Assembly: GCA_965232265.1 (NCBI GenBank) | Contig: CBDDPH010000002.1 | Location: forward strand, 62,001-126,000 | From: VXRD01 sp965232265 | Lineage (GTDB): Bacteria; Latescibacterota; UBA2968 | Reading direction: 5' to 3' | DNA: 64,000 nt | Shown: piece after piece, positions 51,966 to 61,346 of the stretch | Position numbering within the stretch: position 1 is the first letter of the stretch | Layout: every line of letters starts with the position of its first letter | Program-made: the position numbers and the translations under genes | Notes under the pieces: model-generated | What the model was told of the DNA's origin: nothing | Databases searched by the model: none | Seen by the model: the letters and a program-made list of their open reading frames with translations, nothing else

Positions 51966-52829
51966 ATGTCCTCCCCGACCTCCATTCCCCATCTTCTGAC
52001 CTGGTCCAGAGACATCCTCATCAAAGCGGGTGTTCCCAGTCCACAGGCAGATGCCGAATGGGCACTCGCCCATGTGCTCAAATGCTCGCGTTCAGAACTG
52101 CTTATGCGGGCGTGCCAGCCACTCACCCCTGCACAAAGCGCGATCTTTCGCACCCTGATTTACCGCCGCGCCGACCGCATTCCCCTGCAACACCTTCTGG
52201 GCAACACCGAATTTTACGGCCTCCCCTTTCACACCTCTTCCGATGCCCTGATCCCCCGACCGGAAACAGAAACCCTTGTCGAAGTTGTCCTCAACCAACT
52301 AAAAAACTGCACAAATCCCCGCATCCTCGACATTGGCACCGGATCGGGCATCATCGCCATCACCCTGAGTAAATTACTCACAGGATCGCAGGTCATCGCC
52401 ACAGACATATCGCGCAAAGCACTTCACCTCGCCCGCCAAAACGCCCACCTCAACGGCGTCTCCGACCGCATCTCTTTTCTCCAAACCGATCTCCTCACGC
52501 CCTTTACAAAGCCAGAAAGCTTTCACGCTATCCTCTCCAACCCACCCTATATTCCCAGCCCTGCAATCGACGCCCTGCAACCCGAAGTCCGCGACTGTGA
52601 TCCTCGCCTCGCCCTGGACGGAGGCAATGACGGCCTCGACTTTTACCGCAAAATCATTCCCGCAAGCATCTCCTTGCTCGTACCGGGCGGGCTATTGGCT
52701 TTGGAAATCGGCCACGACCAGGCCGATGCCGTCACCCAACGCCTCAATCGACAAAGTGGCCTCATCCACATCGCTACCCACACCGACCTGGGTGGATATC
52801 CGCGTGCTGTGCTTGCTCACAGGCGGTGA
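51966..52829 (+). CDS. prmC: Release factor glutamine N5-methyltransferase
   Basis: 287 residues that methylate the GGQ glutamine of RF1/RF2. The Rossmann SAM motif ILDIGTGSGIIAITL and the NPPYIPS catalytic motif (SNPPY near residue 195) are intact, and the N-terminal helical domain (HLLTWSRDILIKAGVPSPQA) is of the PrmC type. ATG 51966 starts the conserved region; the 27 bases of open frame before it read through low-complexity repeat-like DNA. It follows prfA on the same strand. Confidence 0.93.
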   Translation: MSSPTSIPHLLTWSRDILIKAGVPSPQADAEWALAHVLKCSRSELLMRACQPLTPAQSAIFRTLIYRRADRIPLQHLLGNTEFYGLPFHTSSDALIPRPETETLVEVVLNQLKNCTNPRILDIGTGSGIIAITLSKLLTGSQVIATDISRKALHLARQNAHLNGVSDRISFLQTDLLTPFTKPESFHAILSNPPYIPSPAIDALQPEVRDCDPRLALDGGNDGLDFYRKIIPASISLLVPGGLLALEIGHDQADAVTQRLNRQSGLIHIATHTDLGGYPRAVLAHRR

Positions 52830-52831
52830 TC

Positions 52832-52919
52832 GGACGGCACGGGGGCCGTCCCCTACGATAATATTGTTAATCCGGCTTGTAGGGTTGCCCCCCTATGGTC
52901 GCCCGCTAACCGCTAATCA
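52832..52919 (+). repeat. Dispersed repeat family C, copy 3
   Basis: GGACGGCACGGGGGCCGTCC, then ATATTGTTAATCCGGCTTGT and TTGCCCCCCTATGGTCGCCC. It joins the two parts seen separately at 21731 and 22262, so it may be the full element. Confidence 0.75.
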
Positions 52920-53006
52920 TTGACTTTTACGACTTTTTTTGTTAATTTCTCACGCCTTAAACCCATCGTTTTTTATACGTTTGTCTCACCCTTTGAAAAA
53001 CGCGCC

Positions 53007-53975
53007 ATGTTAGACCAAATTTTCGCGCCCATCCAATATCAGATCGCACGCTTTGAAGTCCGTCTCGAAGAAATCATGACGGCCTCTGATGTCGGGGGCA
53101 TACAAGAAATGGCCTATCACGTTGTTAAAAACAGGGGCAGGCGTTTTCGACCTGCGCTTGCATTCTTAACAGCCCAGGCCGTGGGCGAGTGTTCAGACGC
53201 GGTAATCGATGCTGCTGTAGGTGTTGAAATTATACAAACGGCATCGCTCATTCACGACGACGTCATCGACAACTCAGAAACGCGCCGGGGTGCCGACGTC
53301 CTGCATCTGCAATGGGGCAATCGCGCAGCCATCTTGATGGGCGATTTTCTCTTTGCCAAATCGATGCAAGTGCTCGTCGGCCTCAACTCCCTACCGGTCA
53401 TGAACGCCACGACCCACGCGATTCAGCGCGTTGTCGAAGGAGAAATTCTCGAAGGCGAAATATCTTCTTCGGGTGAAGCCTCGCTCTATTTCCGCATGAT
53501 CAACCAAAAAACCGCATCTCTGCTCGCGCTGGCTTGCGAATTGGGTGCTATTTTGGGAAAAGGATCGCCCACCCAGATCGCTCGCATGGCGTCTTTCGGC
53601 AGCGAAATAGGCGTCGCCTTTCAGATTACCGACGACGTCCTCGACCTGATGGGCAGTGCAAACCACCTGGGCAAACCCACGGGAAACGACCTTCGAGAAA
53701 AAAAATTGACCTTGCCCTTAATTCGGGCACTGGCAAACTGCAAAAATGGCGAAGCTACCCATATTCGCGACAAAGTACTCAATGGCATAGAAACCGACAG
53801 CGACTGGCGAGAAATTCTGCGCTTTGTCCAGCGCTATCGGGGCGTAGAAGCCGCACGAAAAGAAGCGCGATCTTATGCCCAATCCGCGCTCAAAAATCTG
53901 AATGCACTACACACCTCCAGCGCGCGAGACGCGCTCGTATTGGCTGTTCAACACGTGGTTGAACGCGACCGGTAA
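53007..53975 (+). CDS. Trans-polyprenyl diphosphate synthase (IspB-like)
   Basis: 322 residues that add isopentenyl units to make a long isoprenoid chain, probably for a quinone side chain. The first Asp-rich motif SLIHDDVIDNSETRRG (DDxxD) is near residue 80 and the second ITDDVLDLMG near 210. The chain length cannot be told. ATG 53007 begins the homology; no strong Shine-Dalgarno is seen, and the longer frame from 52920 reads through hydrophobic codons of uncertain use. It precedes secDF by 30 bases. Confidence 0.92.
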   Translation: MLDQIFAPIQYQIARFEVRLEEIMTASDVGGIQEMAYHVVKNRGRRFRPALAFLTAQAVGECSDAVIDAAVGVEIIQTASLIHDDVIDNSETRRGADVLHLQWGNRAAILMGDFLFAKSMQVLVGLNSLPVMNATTHAIQRVVEGEILEGEISSSGEASLYFRMINQKTASLLALACELGAILGKGSPTQIARMASFGSEIGVAFQITDDVLDLMGSANHLGKPTGNDLREKKLTLPLIRALANCKNGEATHIRDKVLNGIETDSDWREILRFVQRYRGVEAARKEARSYAQSALKNLNALHTSSARDALVLAVQHVVERDR

Positions 53976-54005
53976 ATCACACTATAAACGGAGTAACTCC
54001 CTGCA

Positions 54006-56534
54006 ATGACCCGAGAATACTGGCGTTTGTTAATCATCTGTGCGACCATCCTGCTCGCACTTTTTTATCTCTATCCCACCTATCAATTTTACTACGCACC
54101 TCCGGAAAATTTAGACCAGCGAGAGCGCGTAAAACAGCAGGCCATCAACCTCGGACTGGACTTGCAAGGGGGTATCCACCTCGTTCTGGAAGTGGATCAA
54201 ACCAATCTTTCAGAAGACGAAAAAACAGACGTGGTCGCACGCGCCCTCGAAATCATCCGCAATCGCATCGACCAATTCGGCGTCTCTGAACCCATCATTC
54301 ACCGCGAAGGCGATTGGCGCATCGTGGTCGAATTGCCGGGTGTGCAAGACATCGAACGCGCCAAGGGCCTGATCGGCAAAACCGCACGCCTCGAATTTAA
54401 AATTCTCAAATCCGACGCCGACCACGCTGGCATTATCGAAAAAATTGACCGACACCTCGCCGCACAAGCACCTGTTGACACCTCGCAAGCCGCAGACCCG
54501 CTCCTCGGACAACCGGCTGAAGACACCCCATCTCTCTCTCGCTATATGCTCTCTTCTCGGGGAGACTTCGTGGTGCCGGAAGACAATATACTCACCGTGC
54601 GAGAAGTCCTGAATCGCCCGGACGTACAAAAGCTCCTGCCACCCGACGCGCAATTCCTGTGGAATTCCAAAGACGAAGAAATGGGCGACGGGCAACGCTA
54701 TCGCGCGCTCTATTATCTCAAAAGGCGCGTAGAAATGACGGGCGAAATCCTCTCCGATGCCTCTGTCACAACCGGGCAATCCTTTGAGAATGCCGGTCAG
54801 CCCATCGTCAACTTTACCACCACCAGCCAGGGCGTGCGCCTCTTTGGACGAGTCACGGGTGCCAACGTGGGCGAACGCATGGCCATCATCCTCGACGATC
54901 AGGTCTATTCCGCGCCCACAATCCGCTCCAAAATCAGCCAGGGATCGGGCATAATCGAAGGCACGGGCACCGTTGACGAAGCCAAAGACCTCGCCATAGT
55001 CTTGCGTGCGGGTGCGCTACCCGCCGATGTCAACATCGTGGAAGATCGCACGGTCGGACCCTCACTTGGACGCGACTCCATAGAACAGGGCAAAAACGCA
55101 GCCCTCATTGGACTGGTCATAGTCATCATCTTCATGGTCATCTACTACGGTTTCTCTGGCCTCGTCGCAGACCTTGCACTCGTGCTCAACCTCGTCTTTG
55201 TCATGGCCATACTCGCGGCATTTCAAGGCACGCTCACCTTGCCCGGCATAGCGGGTATTATCTTAACCATTGGTATGGCAGTAGATGCCAACGTGCTGAT
55301 CCTCGAACGCATCCGCGAAGAATTGCGTGCGGAAAAAACCCTGCGAGTCGCCATTGAAAATGGTTATGCACGCGCCGTACAGACCATCGTAGATGCCAAC
55401 GTAACCACCATCATCACCGCCATCGTACTCTACCAATACGGCACCGGCCCCATCAAGGGATTTGCGCTCACCCTGATGATCGGTATCATCTCCTCGATGT
55501 TCACCGCCATCTTTGTCACGCGCACCATTTACGACACCGTTGTCTCGCGCCAAGTCAATCCCCGCCTCAGCATCGGTAGGCTGCGCGTATTTGGCGACAC
55601 CAGCATCAACTTTCTCGGTGTTCGACGGGGTGCTTTTATCTTATCGGCTGTTCTCATCCTGCTCGGCCTGGGATCCACCGTCACCAAAGGCGGTTATAAC
55701 CTGGGCATCGACTTTGCCGGCGGCACATTGCTCGAATTGCACTTTGATCCCCCAGCCTCTGTCGGCGACATTCGCCAGTCTCTCGGCGACGTCCGCGTTG
55801 AAGATCAAAGCATGGACCTGCGCAACAGCGAAATCAAAGAATTTGGCACGGTCAACGACATCCTCATTCGCGTGGAAGAAGAAGCCGAAGGCACAGCCAT
55901 TGCAGACGCCATAAAAACCAAACTCAAATCCGATTTTGCCGGCAATATTCAAGATGAGACCGAGTGGTTGCGGCGGCAGGAAGCCGTCGGACCCAAAATT
56001 GGCGAAGAACTCAAAACCAATGCTGTATATGCCATCCTCGTCGCCATGATCCTCATTATCATTTACGTGTGGTGGCGCTTCAGACAGATCGAGTTTGGGA
56101 TAGCAGCCGTCATCGCCTTATTCCACGACGTCATGATCACCCTGGGGATCTTTTCAGTTCTAAACTGGGAGATCTCCCTGGCCATTGTGGCGGCTCTGCT
56201 CACCATTGTGGGATATTCCCTCAACGATACAATCGTGGTCTATGACCGCATCCGCGAAGACATCAAATTGTACCGTCGCGACACCTTTGGCAGCGTAATC
56301 AACCGCGCCATCAACGAGTGTCTCAACCGCACGGTACTCACCTCGGGCACCACCATGTTGGTCGTCCTCTCCCTCATCTTCCTGGGCGGAGAAGTAATCC
56401 GCGACTTTGCATTCGCCCTGCTCATCGGCGTCATCGTGGGAACCTACTCCTCGGCATTTGTCGCATCGCCCATCGTGGTCGAATGGCACAACCGCCGGGA
56501 GGCAAAAGCGAGACAGGGACGGAGTGCGGCGTAG
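54006..56534 (+). CDS. secDF: SecDF protein-export membrane protein (fused SecD and SecF)
   Basis: 842 residues. A first membrane helix (LLIICATILLALFYLYPTYQ), the LGLDLQGGIHLVLEV motif of SecD, a large periplasmic P1 domain, and membrane helices (LIGLVIVIIFMVIYYGFSGL and others) with the GIILTIGMAVDANVLI motif. From about residue 525 a SecF half follows (FLGVRRGAFILSAVLILLG, GIDFAGGTLLELHF, TIVGYSLNDTIVVYDRIRED). It uses the proton gradient to pull proteins through SecYEG. The fusion is also known in some other bacteria. It is followed by a perfect terminator. Confidence 0.95.
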   Translation: MTREYWRLLIICATILLALFYLYPTYQFYYAPPENLDQRERVKQQAINLGLDLQGGIHLVLEVDQTNLSEDEKTDVVARALEIIRNRIDQFGVSEPIIHREGDWRIVVELPGVQDIERAKGLIGKTARLEFKILKSDADHAGIIEKIDRHLAAQAPVDTSQAADPLLGQPAEDTPSLSRYMLSSRGDFVVPEDNILTVREVLNRPDVQKLLPPDAQFLWNSKDEEMGDGQRYRALYYLKRRVEMTGEILSDASVTTGQSFENAGQPIVNFTTTSQGVRLFGRVTGANVGERMAIILDDQVYSAPTIRSKISQGSGIIEGTGTVDEAKDLAIVLRAGALPADVNIVEDRTVGPSLGRDSIEQGKNAALIGLVIVIIFMVIYYGFSGLVADLALVLNLVFVMAILAAFQGTLTLPGIAGIILTIGMAVDANVLILERIREELRAEKTLRVAIENGYARAVQTIVDANVTTIITAIVLYQYGTGPIKGFALTLMIGIISSMFTAIFVTRTIYDTVVSRQVNPRLSIGRLRVFGDTSINFLGVRRGAFILSAVLILLGLGSTVTKGGYNLGIDFAGGTLLELHFDPPASVGDIRQSLGDVRVEDQSMDLRNSEIKEFGTVNDILIRVEEEAEGTAIADAIKTKLKSDFAGNIQDETEWLRRQEAVGPKIGEELKTNAVYAILVAMILIIIYVWWRFRQIEFGIAAVIALFHDVMITLGIFSVLNWEISLAIVAALLTIVGYSLNDTIVVYDRIREDIKLYRRDTFGSVINRAINECLNRTVLTSGTTMLVVLSLIFLGGEVIRDFAFALLIGVIVGTYSSAFVASPIVVEWHNRREAKARQGRSAA

Positions 56535-56555
56535 GTTGAGCTGAGTTATGAAAAC

Positions 56556-56600
56556 AAAGAAGCACCTGATCAATCTCATCAGATCAGGTGCTTCTTTTAT
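56556..56600 (+). terminator. secDF terminator
   Basis: Perfect 16-base arms (56556-56571, 56582-56597) with a 10-base loop and T-rich 3' end. Confidence 0.9.
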
Positions 56601-56615
56601 TTGGTGATTTTTTAT

Positions 56616-57698
56616 TTATTCACCTCCATCCACATACCTCCTTGTAATATCGATAATCAACGCAATATCGTACCGTGCGTCTTCCACGGGTGTGCGGCAC
56701 AGCTCGCCATCTGTAATACACGCGTGAAAATGCCGAAGCTCTCTCACAAACGGACTCTCCCAATCAATCTCGGGACTGCGCGTACCGTGGGACCCATCGG
56801 CGTGAATCTCCAGCACATCGAGCGTTGACAAAATCCCCCGTGCAAAACCCGTGGGATACGACAGAATAACGCGCTTATCGTCCTTGTGAACCTCGAGCGT
56901 CTCTTTAAAATGCCACAAATCGGGCAAATCGATCCACGTAGCCACGCACCGCGCCCCCGATGCATATTGCAAAATCGCGGTCATCGCCCGCCCGCCTTGC
57001 CACACCTCGGTACTCACCACCTGCGTCGGATTGCCCAGCATCAGACGCAACCCGTACAAATCGTGAATCATACTCCCCGACAGCGTAAAAAACGCCCGCG
57101 CAACTTCATCTGGCACATCGCCCACCGCCTGCCTCAAAGCCGCCTGCCGCGCTTCATTTCTCTCAACTGCCGCTTCGGGTGGTAAATCGTCAAAATAAGT
57201 CAACTCAAACTGCTTCAAATGCAAATTATTATTCGGATGCAAATGATTCACCTGCACAAAACGCACATCGCCCGCATCCCCCACCTCCTCCCGTGCCAAC
57301 TCATACGCCGGATCATAAACCTTCATATAGCCCACCTGCCCCACCGTACCCGCCCGCTCCTTCGCGGCACATATCGCATCCACCTCCTCGAGCGAATAGC
57401 ACATCGGTTTCTCAATAAACACATGCTTACCCGCCTCAAAAGCCGCCACCGCCAGTTCCGTCTTCGGATCCGCATGGCACAAAATCACCGCATCCACATC
57501 CCGCGCCTGTAACAACTCATGTGGATCCGTCGTAAAGTTCGGCACGCCAAAAACCTCTGCCAGCCACCGCGCCAACCCCGGCGAAATATCGCACACCCAT
57601 GTCACCTCATAAAGCGCGTGCAAAACACCCAAATTCGGCAGATGCTGCACCTGTGCAATCGCACCGCAACCAACAACCCCCATCCTGATCTTCGACAT
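56616..57698 (-). CDS. Gfo/Idh/MocA family NAD(P)-dependent oxidoreductase
   Basis: 360 residues. The Rossmann start MSKIRMGVVGCGAIAQVQHL and the EKPM motif (GKHVFIEKPMCYSLEEVDAI, near 95) are diagnostic. The substrate is probably a sugar or inositol derivative, but not resolved. The start ATG 57698 has AGGAGG 5 bases before it. The C-terminal domain carries HxxN-like positions typical of the family. It is a single gene between a terminator and the composition change near 57.8 kb. Confidence 0.92.
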   Translation of the reverse strand: MSKIRMGVVGCGAIAQVQHLPNLGVLHALYEVTWVCDISPGLARWLAEVFGVPNFTTDPHELLQARDVDAVILCHADPKTELAVAAFEAGKHVFIEKPMCYSLEEVDAICAAKERAGTVGQVGYMKVYDPAYELAREEVGDAGDVRFVQVNHLHPNNNLHLKQFELTYFDDLPPEAAVERNEARQAALRQAVGDVPDEVARAFFTLSGSMIHDLYGLRLMLGNPTQVVSTEVWQGGRAMTAILQYASGARCVATWIDLPDLWHFKETLEVHKDDKRVILSYPTGFARGILSTLDVLEIHADGSHGTRSPEIDWESPFVRELRHFHACITDGELCRTPVEDARYDIALIIDITRRYVDGGE

Positions 57699-57718
57699 CA
57701 CACCCTCCTTAGAAGCAA

Positions 57719-57792
57719 ATAAGAAGTGAGAAGTGAGAAGACCACCCAACACGACCCCAAGGCGGTGCTCCTTCACACTTCTCATTGCCATT
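57719..57792. repeat. Dispersed repeat family A, copy 4 (degenerate)
   Basis: AAGAAGTGAGAAGTGAGAAG and CTTCACACTTCTCATTGCC, related to the arms of the other copies. Confidence 0.55.
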
Positions 57793-57834
57793 TGACAAGT
57801 TAAAACGCTCTGACCCCTATTTCACGGAGCTACT

Positions 57835-57938
57835 ATTTTACAGAACTTTTGGGACTTGACCCAGCTTGGCTCGCGTATCGGCTTCGTTATACAATTCTTG
57901 CATTATTGGATTTCCTTGCCAGATGTGTTCTGTAAAAT
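57835..57938. repeat. 12-base inverted repeats around a degenerate segment
   Basis: ATTTTACAGAAC at 57835-57846 and GTTCTGTAAAAT at 57927-57938 are perfect inverted copies, 80 bases apart. On the minus strand the segment reads FTEHIWQGNPIMQELYNEAD and then TRAKLGQVPKVL to a stop at 57838-57840, protein-like but without a start. TGACCCCTATTT nearby resembles the flanks of REP-associated elements. This could be a MITE or the 3' end of a lost gene. Confidence 0.4.
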
Positions 57939-57980
57939 TATAATACGTTATGTGTCTATTTTTTGCAATAGGGCTATGGA

Positions 57981-58619
57981 ATGAATAAGAAAAATGGATT
58001 TCAGCCCATCGTAATCGGTATTTCTGGGGGATCCGCCGCGGGCAAGACGACTTTTACGGATATGTTGGCTGATAGGCTCGCAGATTTTGGTCCTGTCGTG
58101 CTCAATCAGGACAGCTATTTCCGCGATTGGTCAGCACTGCCAGAAGACGTGCGCGAGATTGAGCGTACGGCAAACCATCCGCGGGCTGTGCTGTGGGAGC
58201 ATTTAATCGCGCACGTGAAATGTTTGCGCGAGGGGCAGGCGATTGAAATGCCACCGCCCGGGACGCGGGCTTTTCGGCGGGGTGATGATCCCCAAAAGGT
58301 CGCGCCTGAGAAGCTGATTATTGTGGAGGGGCACTTGATTTTTTCGCAAGATGCGCTGAGGGCTTTGCTGGATGTCAAGCTGTTTTTAGATGTGGATACA
58401 CACGAGCGGGTGCTCAGGCGTATGTTGCGGAATACAGGGCGTGGGATGTCGCTGGAAGATGCGGTGGCATGGTATCGGCGGGATGTCGTGCCCAATTATC
58501 GCGTCTATACGGAGCCGACGAGAGCGTACGCGGATTTGATCGTGCCGTTTGAAGGGGATGTGCAAGTCGCTGTAGATGTTGTGGCAAATGGCATACACAG
58601 GATGATTCACAATAGATAG
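57981..58619 (+). CDS. Uridine-kinase-like P-loop kinase
   Basis: 212 residues. P-loop GISGGSAAGKTTFT at about 13, then DSYFRDWSALP, NHPRAVLWEHLI (like the DHPxAFD region of uridine kinases) and a Walker B-like LIIVEGHLIF, followed by lid arginines (RRMLRNTGRGMSLED, PNYRVYTEPTRAYAD). It likely phosphorylates a nucleoside such as uridine; exact substrate not proven. AGGG lies 8 bases before the ATG. Its G/T-rich plus strand contrasts with genes to the left. Confidence 0.85.
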   Translation: MNKKNGFQPIVIGISGGSAAGKTTFTDMLADRLADFGPVVLNQDSYFRDWSALPEDVREIERTANHPRAVLWEHLIAHVKCLREGQAIEMPPPGTRAFRRGDDPQKVAPEKLIIVEGHLIFSQDALRALLDVKLFLDVDTHERVLRRMLRNTGRGMSLEDAVAWYRRDVVPNYRVYTEPTRAYADLIVPFEGDVQVAVDVVANGIHRMIHNR

Positions 58620-58701
58620 CAAGTATGGCTTGCCTCGCGTGTTTTCTGGTCGTAAATTTGTTTGTGATATGTTTGCAAGTCCATAAAAGGAGATGATTAC
58701 T

Positions 58702-59529
58702 ATGACCGTTCAATCCGATTGGGCTGTTCTCACAGATGAACAGCGGCAGTTTTTTGAGGACAATGGGTATCTCATGATCGAAGACGCGCTGCCGCCCGAT
58801 GTTGTCGCCGAACTCAATGCGGCGGCTGATGAAGTTTACGATCGGGAAAAGGCCGCTGGTGGCCTGGAGCAAATGGGCAAGCTCAATTTGCGGAATTGCA
58901 TTGTGCATCACGATGCTTTTCTTCAGTTGCTCGATTGGCCGACCACGGCGCCTCTGGCGTGGCAGATTCTCAACTGGAATATCCAGATGATTACTTCGCA
59001 CCTCATTGTTTTGCCGTCTGGTCCAGAACCCCCTGAAGAAGTGAAGCGCAAGGGCGGGTATCACCGAGATGGCGGTTCGTCTTCCAGGGAGATGACCGAA
59101 CCCCATCCGCGCATTTTGCTCAAAATTGCGTACGCCATCAGCGACCAGACAGATCCTGCATCGGGGGCGACGCAACTCGTGCCCGGAAGCAATCGGCTAT
59201 TTGGCAGGCCCGCGATTGATCCGGCAACGGGGCATCCGAGGGGTGCGATCAATATGAATGTCAAGGCGGGTTCGGCATTTATTTTTGAACAGCGCACGTA
59301 TCACGGCATTGGCAAAAACTGGTCGGGTTTTCCGCGCAAGACCATTTTTATGGGCTATGCGTATCGCTGGGTCAAGCCTATGGATTATATCAATATGCCC
59401 GATGAACTCGTTGTTCGCGCAAATCCCATTCAAAAACAACTCCTGGGTGTGGTCTCCGATCCGCTCAGTTTTTATATTCCGCAAGCGCAAGATGTGCCTC
59501 TCAAAGAGCTTGTGGAAAATGGTGTTTGA
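58702..59529 (+). CDS. Phytanoyl-CoA dioxygenase family (PhyH) protein
   Basis: 275 residues, an Fe(II)/2-oxoglutarate oxygenase. The facial triad is visible: HxD in GGYHRDGGSS near residue 118 and the distal His in RTYHGIGKN near 198, with Arg in RKTIFMGYAYRW for 2-oxoglutarate. The substrate is unknown; the family is large in such genomes. ATG 58702 is preferred because AAGGAG is about 9 bases away; the earlier ATG 58693 is too close to it. It is convergent with ilvD. Confidence 0.88.
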   Translation: MTVQSDWAVLTDEQRQFFEDNGYLMIEDALPPDVVAELNAAADEVYDREKAAGGLEQMGKLNLRNCIVHHDAFLQLLDWPTTAPLAWQILNWNIQMITSHLIVLPSGPEPPEEVKRKGGYHRDGGSSSREMTEPHPRILLKIAYAISDQTDPASGATQLVPGSNRLFGRPAIDPATGHPRGAINMNVKAGSAFIFEQRTYHGIGKNWSGFPRKTIFMGYAYRWVKPMDYINMPDELVVRANPIQKQLLGVVSDPLSFYIPQAQDVPLKELVENGV

Positions 59530-59536
59530 TCTGTTT

Positions 59537-59567
59537 GATCCACGAAGGACACGAAGTGCCACGAAGG
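59537..59567. repeat. Short repeat: CACGAAG units
   Basis: CCACGAAGGACACGAAGTGC and CACGAAGGG: three CACGAAG-type words in tandem, a dispersed non-coding repeat type. Confidence 0.5.
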
Positions 59568-59620
59568 GATCAAAGAAAATGGTGGGTGAGTGCGTGGGCG
59601 AAAATTGAGGTGAGAATGAC

Positions 59621-59640
59621 GGGCGAAAAATTTTTCGCCC
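59621..59640. terminator. Perfect palindrome between convergent PhyH and ilvD genes
   Basis: GGGCGAAAAA and TTTTTCGCCC meet with no loop, directly beside the ilvD stop codon at 59641. It can act as a bidirectional terminator or be a family C-like repeat end. Confidence 0.55.
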
Positions 59641-61346
59641 CTACTCGTCTGTAACACATCCCTCCGAAGCCGTTTTGACGTTTTTGATGTATTTGTACAG
59701 GGTGCCGCGGTTGGCTTTGTACGGCGGTTGGGTCCAGGCTGCACGGCGTTTTTCGAGTTCTTCGGCAGAGACGTCCATGTTGATCTCGCCTTTTTGGCTG
59801 TCGATGGTGATCTGGTCGCCGGTTTGGACGAGGGCGATGGGGCCGCCTTCGATGGCTTCGGGAACGACGTGGCCGATGAGAAAGCCGTGCGATCCGCCCG
59901 AAAAACGCCCATCGGTAATCAGCGCGACATCCTGTACCAGTCCCGCGCCGGCCAAGGCGGATGTCGGGGTGAGCATTTCCGGCATGCCGGGTCCGCCTTT
60001 GGGGCCTTCGTAGCGGATGATGATGACATTGCCTTTTTCGATTTTGCCCTGTTCGAGGGCGGCGAGCATGTCTTCTTCGCAGTCGAATACGTTGGCCGCG
60101 CCTTTGAATACCTCGCCCTCTTTGCCCGTGATTTTTCCGACCGAACCTTCCGGTGCCAAATTCCCTCGTAAAATTTGCAGATGCCCCGTCGGCTTGATGG
60201 GGTCATTAAAGGGTCTCACGATGTCTTGCTGTCCTTCGCCCGTGCCATAAGGGGGAAGGGCTTTTATGTCGGCGAGATTTTCGGCAATTGTTTTGCCCGT
60301 CACTGTCATCTGGTCGCCGTCGATGAGGTCGGCGTCGAGGAGGAGTTTCATCATTGCGGGTGTTCCGCCGATGTCGTGAAGCTCTTCCATGACGTAACGC
60401 CCAGAGGGTTTGAGGTCACACAGGAGGGGGGTTTCGTTGGATATGTGCTGAAATTCGTCGATGTCGAGGTCTATGTCATAAGCTCTGGCAATGGCGAGCA
60501 GGTGGAGCACGATATTGGTGGAGCCGCCCGTGACAACGGCGAGGCGGATGGCGTTGAGGAATGATTGTTTGGTGACGATGTCGCGCGGTTTGAGGTCGGC
60601 TTCGAGAAGGGCGCGAACAGCGTGACCGGCGCGGATACATTCGGCGTGTTTGTCGGGGTCTTCGGCAGGTGTGCAGGAGGAATAGGGCAGGGAGAGGCCC
60701 ATACATTCAATGGCGCTGGCCATGGTATTGGCGGTGTACATGCCGCCGCAGGCACCGGCACCCGGGCAGGCGTGTTCGACGATTTCCTGACGTTCGGCAT
60801 CGCTGAGCGCGTCTGTGAGAAATTCGCCGTAGCTTTGAAAGGCAGAGACGATGTCGAGTTTGCGTTCTTCGCCTTGAATGGTGGCGCAACCTGGTTTTAT
60901 TGTGCCGCCGTAGATCATAAGAGCAGGGCGGTTGAGGCGGCCCATTGCCATGACCACGCCGGGCATGTTTTTGTCGCAGCCGGGCAGTGCGATCAGGCCA
61001 TCGTACCATTGCGCGCCCATGAGGGTTTCGATAGAGTCGGCGATGAGGTCGCGGGATTGAAGGGAGAAGGACATGCCGTCTGTGCCCATGGATATGCCGT
61101 CGGATACGCCGATGGTGTTGAAGCGCATGCCAACGCATCCGGATTCGGTGACGCCTTTTTTGGTTTCGGCGGCGAGGTCGTTGAGGTGCATGTTGCAGGG
61201 GTTGCCTTCATACCAGACCGAGGCGATGCCGACCTGCGCTTTGTCCATGTCGGCGCGCGTTAGTCCGGTGGCATAGAGCATGGCCTGAGATCCGCCCTGC
61301 GATTTTTTTGGGTGATCTGCGAGCTGTACTTATTCAGTTTTGCCAT
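59641..61346 (-). CDS. ilvD: Dihydroxy-acid dehydratase, frameshifted near its N-terminus
   Basis: The enzyme makes 2-oxo acids for valine, leucine and isoleucine. Cys residues for the Fe-S cluster lie in PGCDKNMPG and ACPGAGACGG, and TDGRFSGGSHGFLIGHV is the C-terminal signature. Open frame from ATG 61281 gives 546 residues, but this start has no ribosome site, and upstream codons in that frame read KSQGGSQA, as in IlvD. The true start is ATG 61346 (GAAAGGA 8 bases before), giving MAKLNKYSSQITQK before a run of seven A (61303-61309 on the plus strand as T). One more A would restore 568 residues. Either an assembly error or a real or programmed slippage. Confidence 0.9.

Noticed and set aside
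57700..57980. DnaA boxes for an origin
   Set aside because: TTATACAAT at 57887 and TTATGTGTC near 57948 differ from TTATNCACA by two or more bases, and no dnaA or dnaN is near. The composition change stays, the box claim does not.
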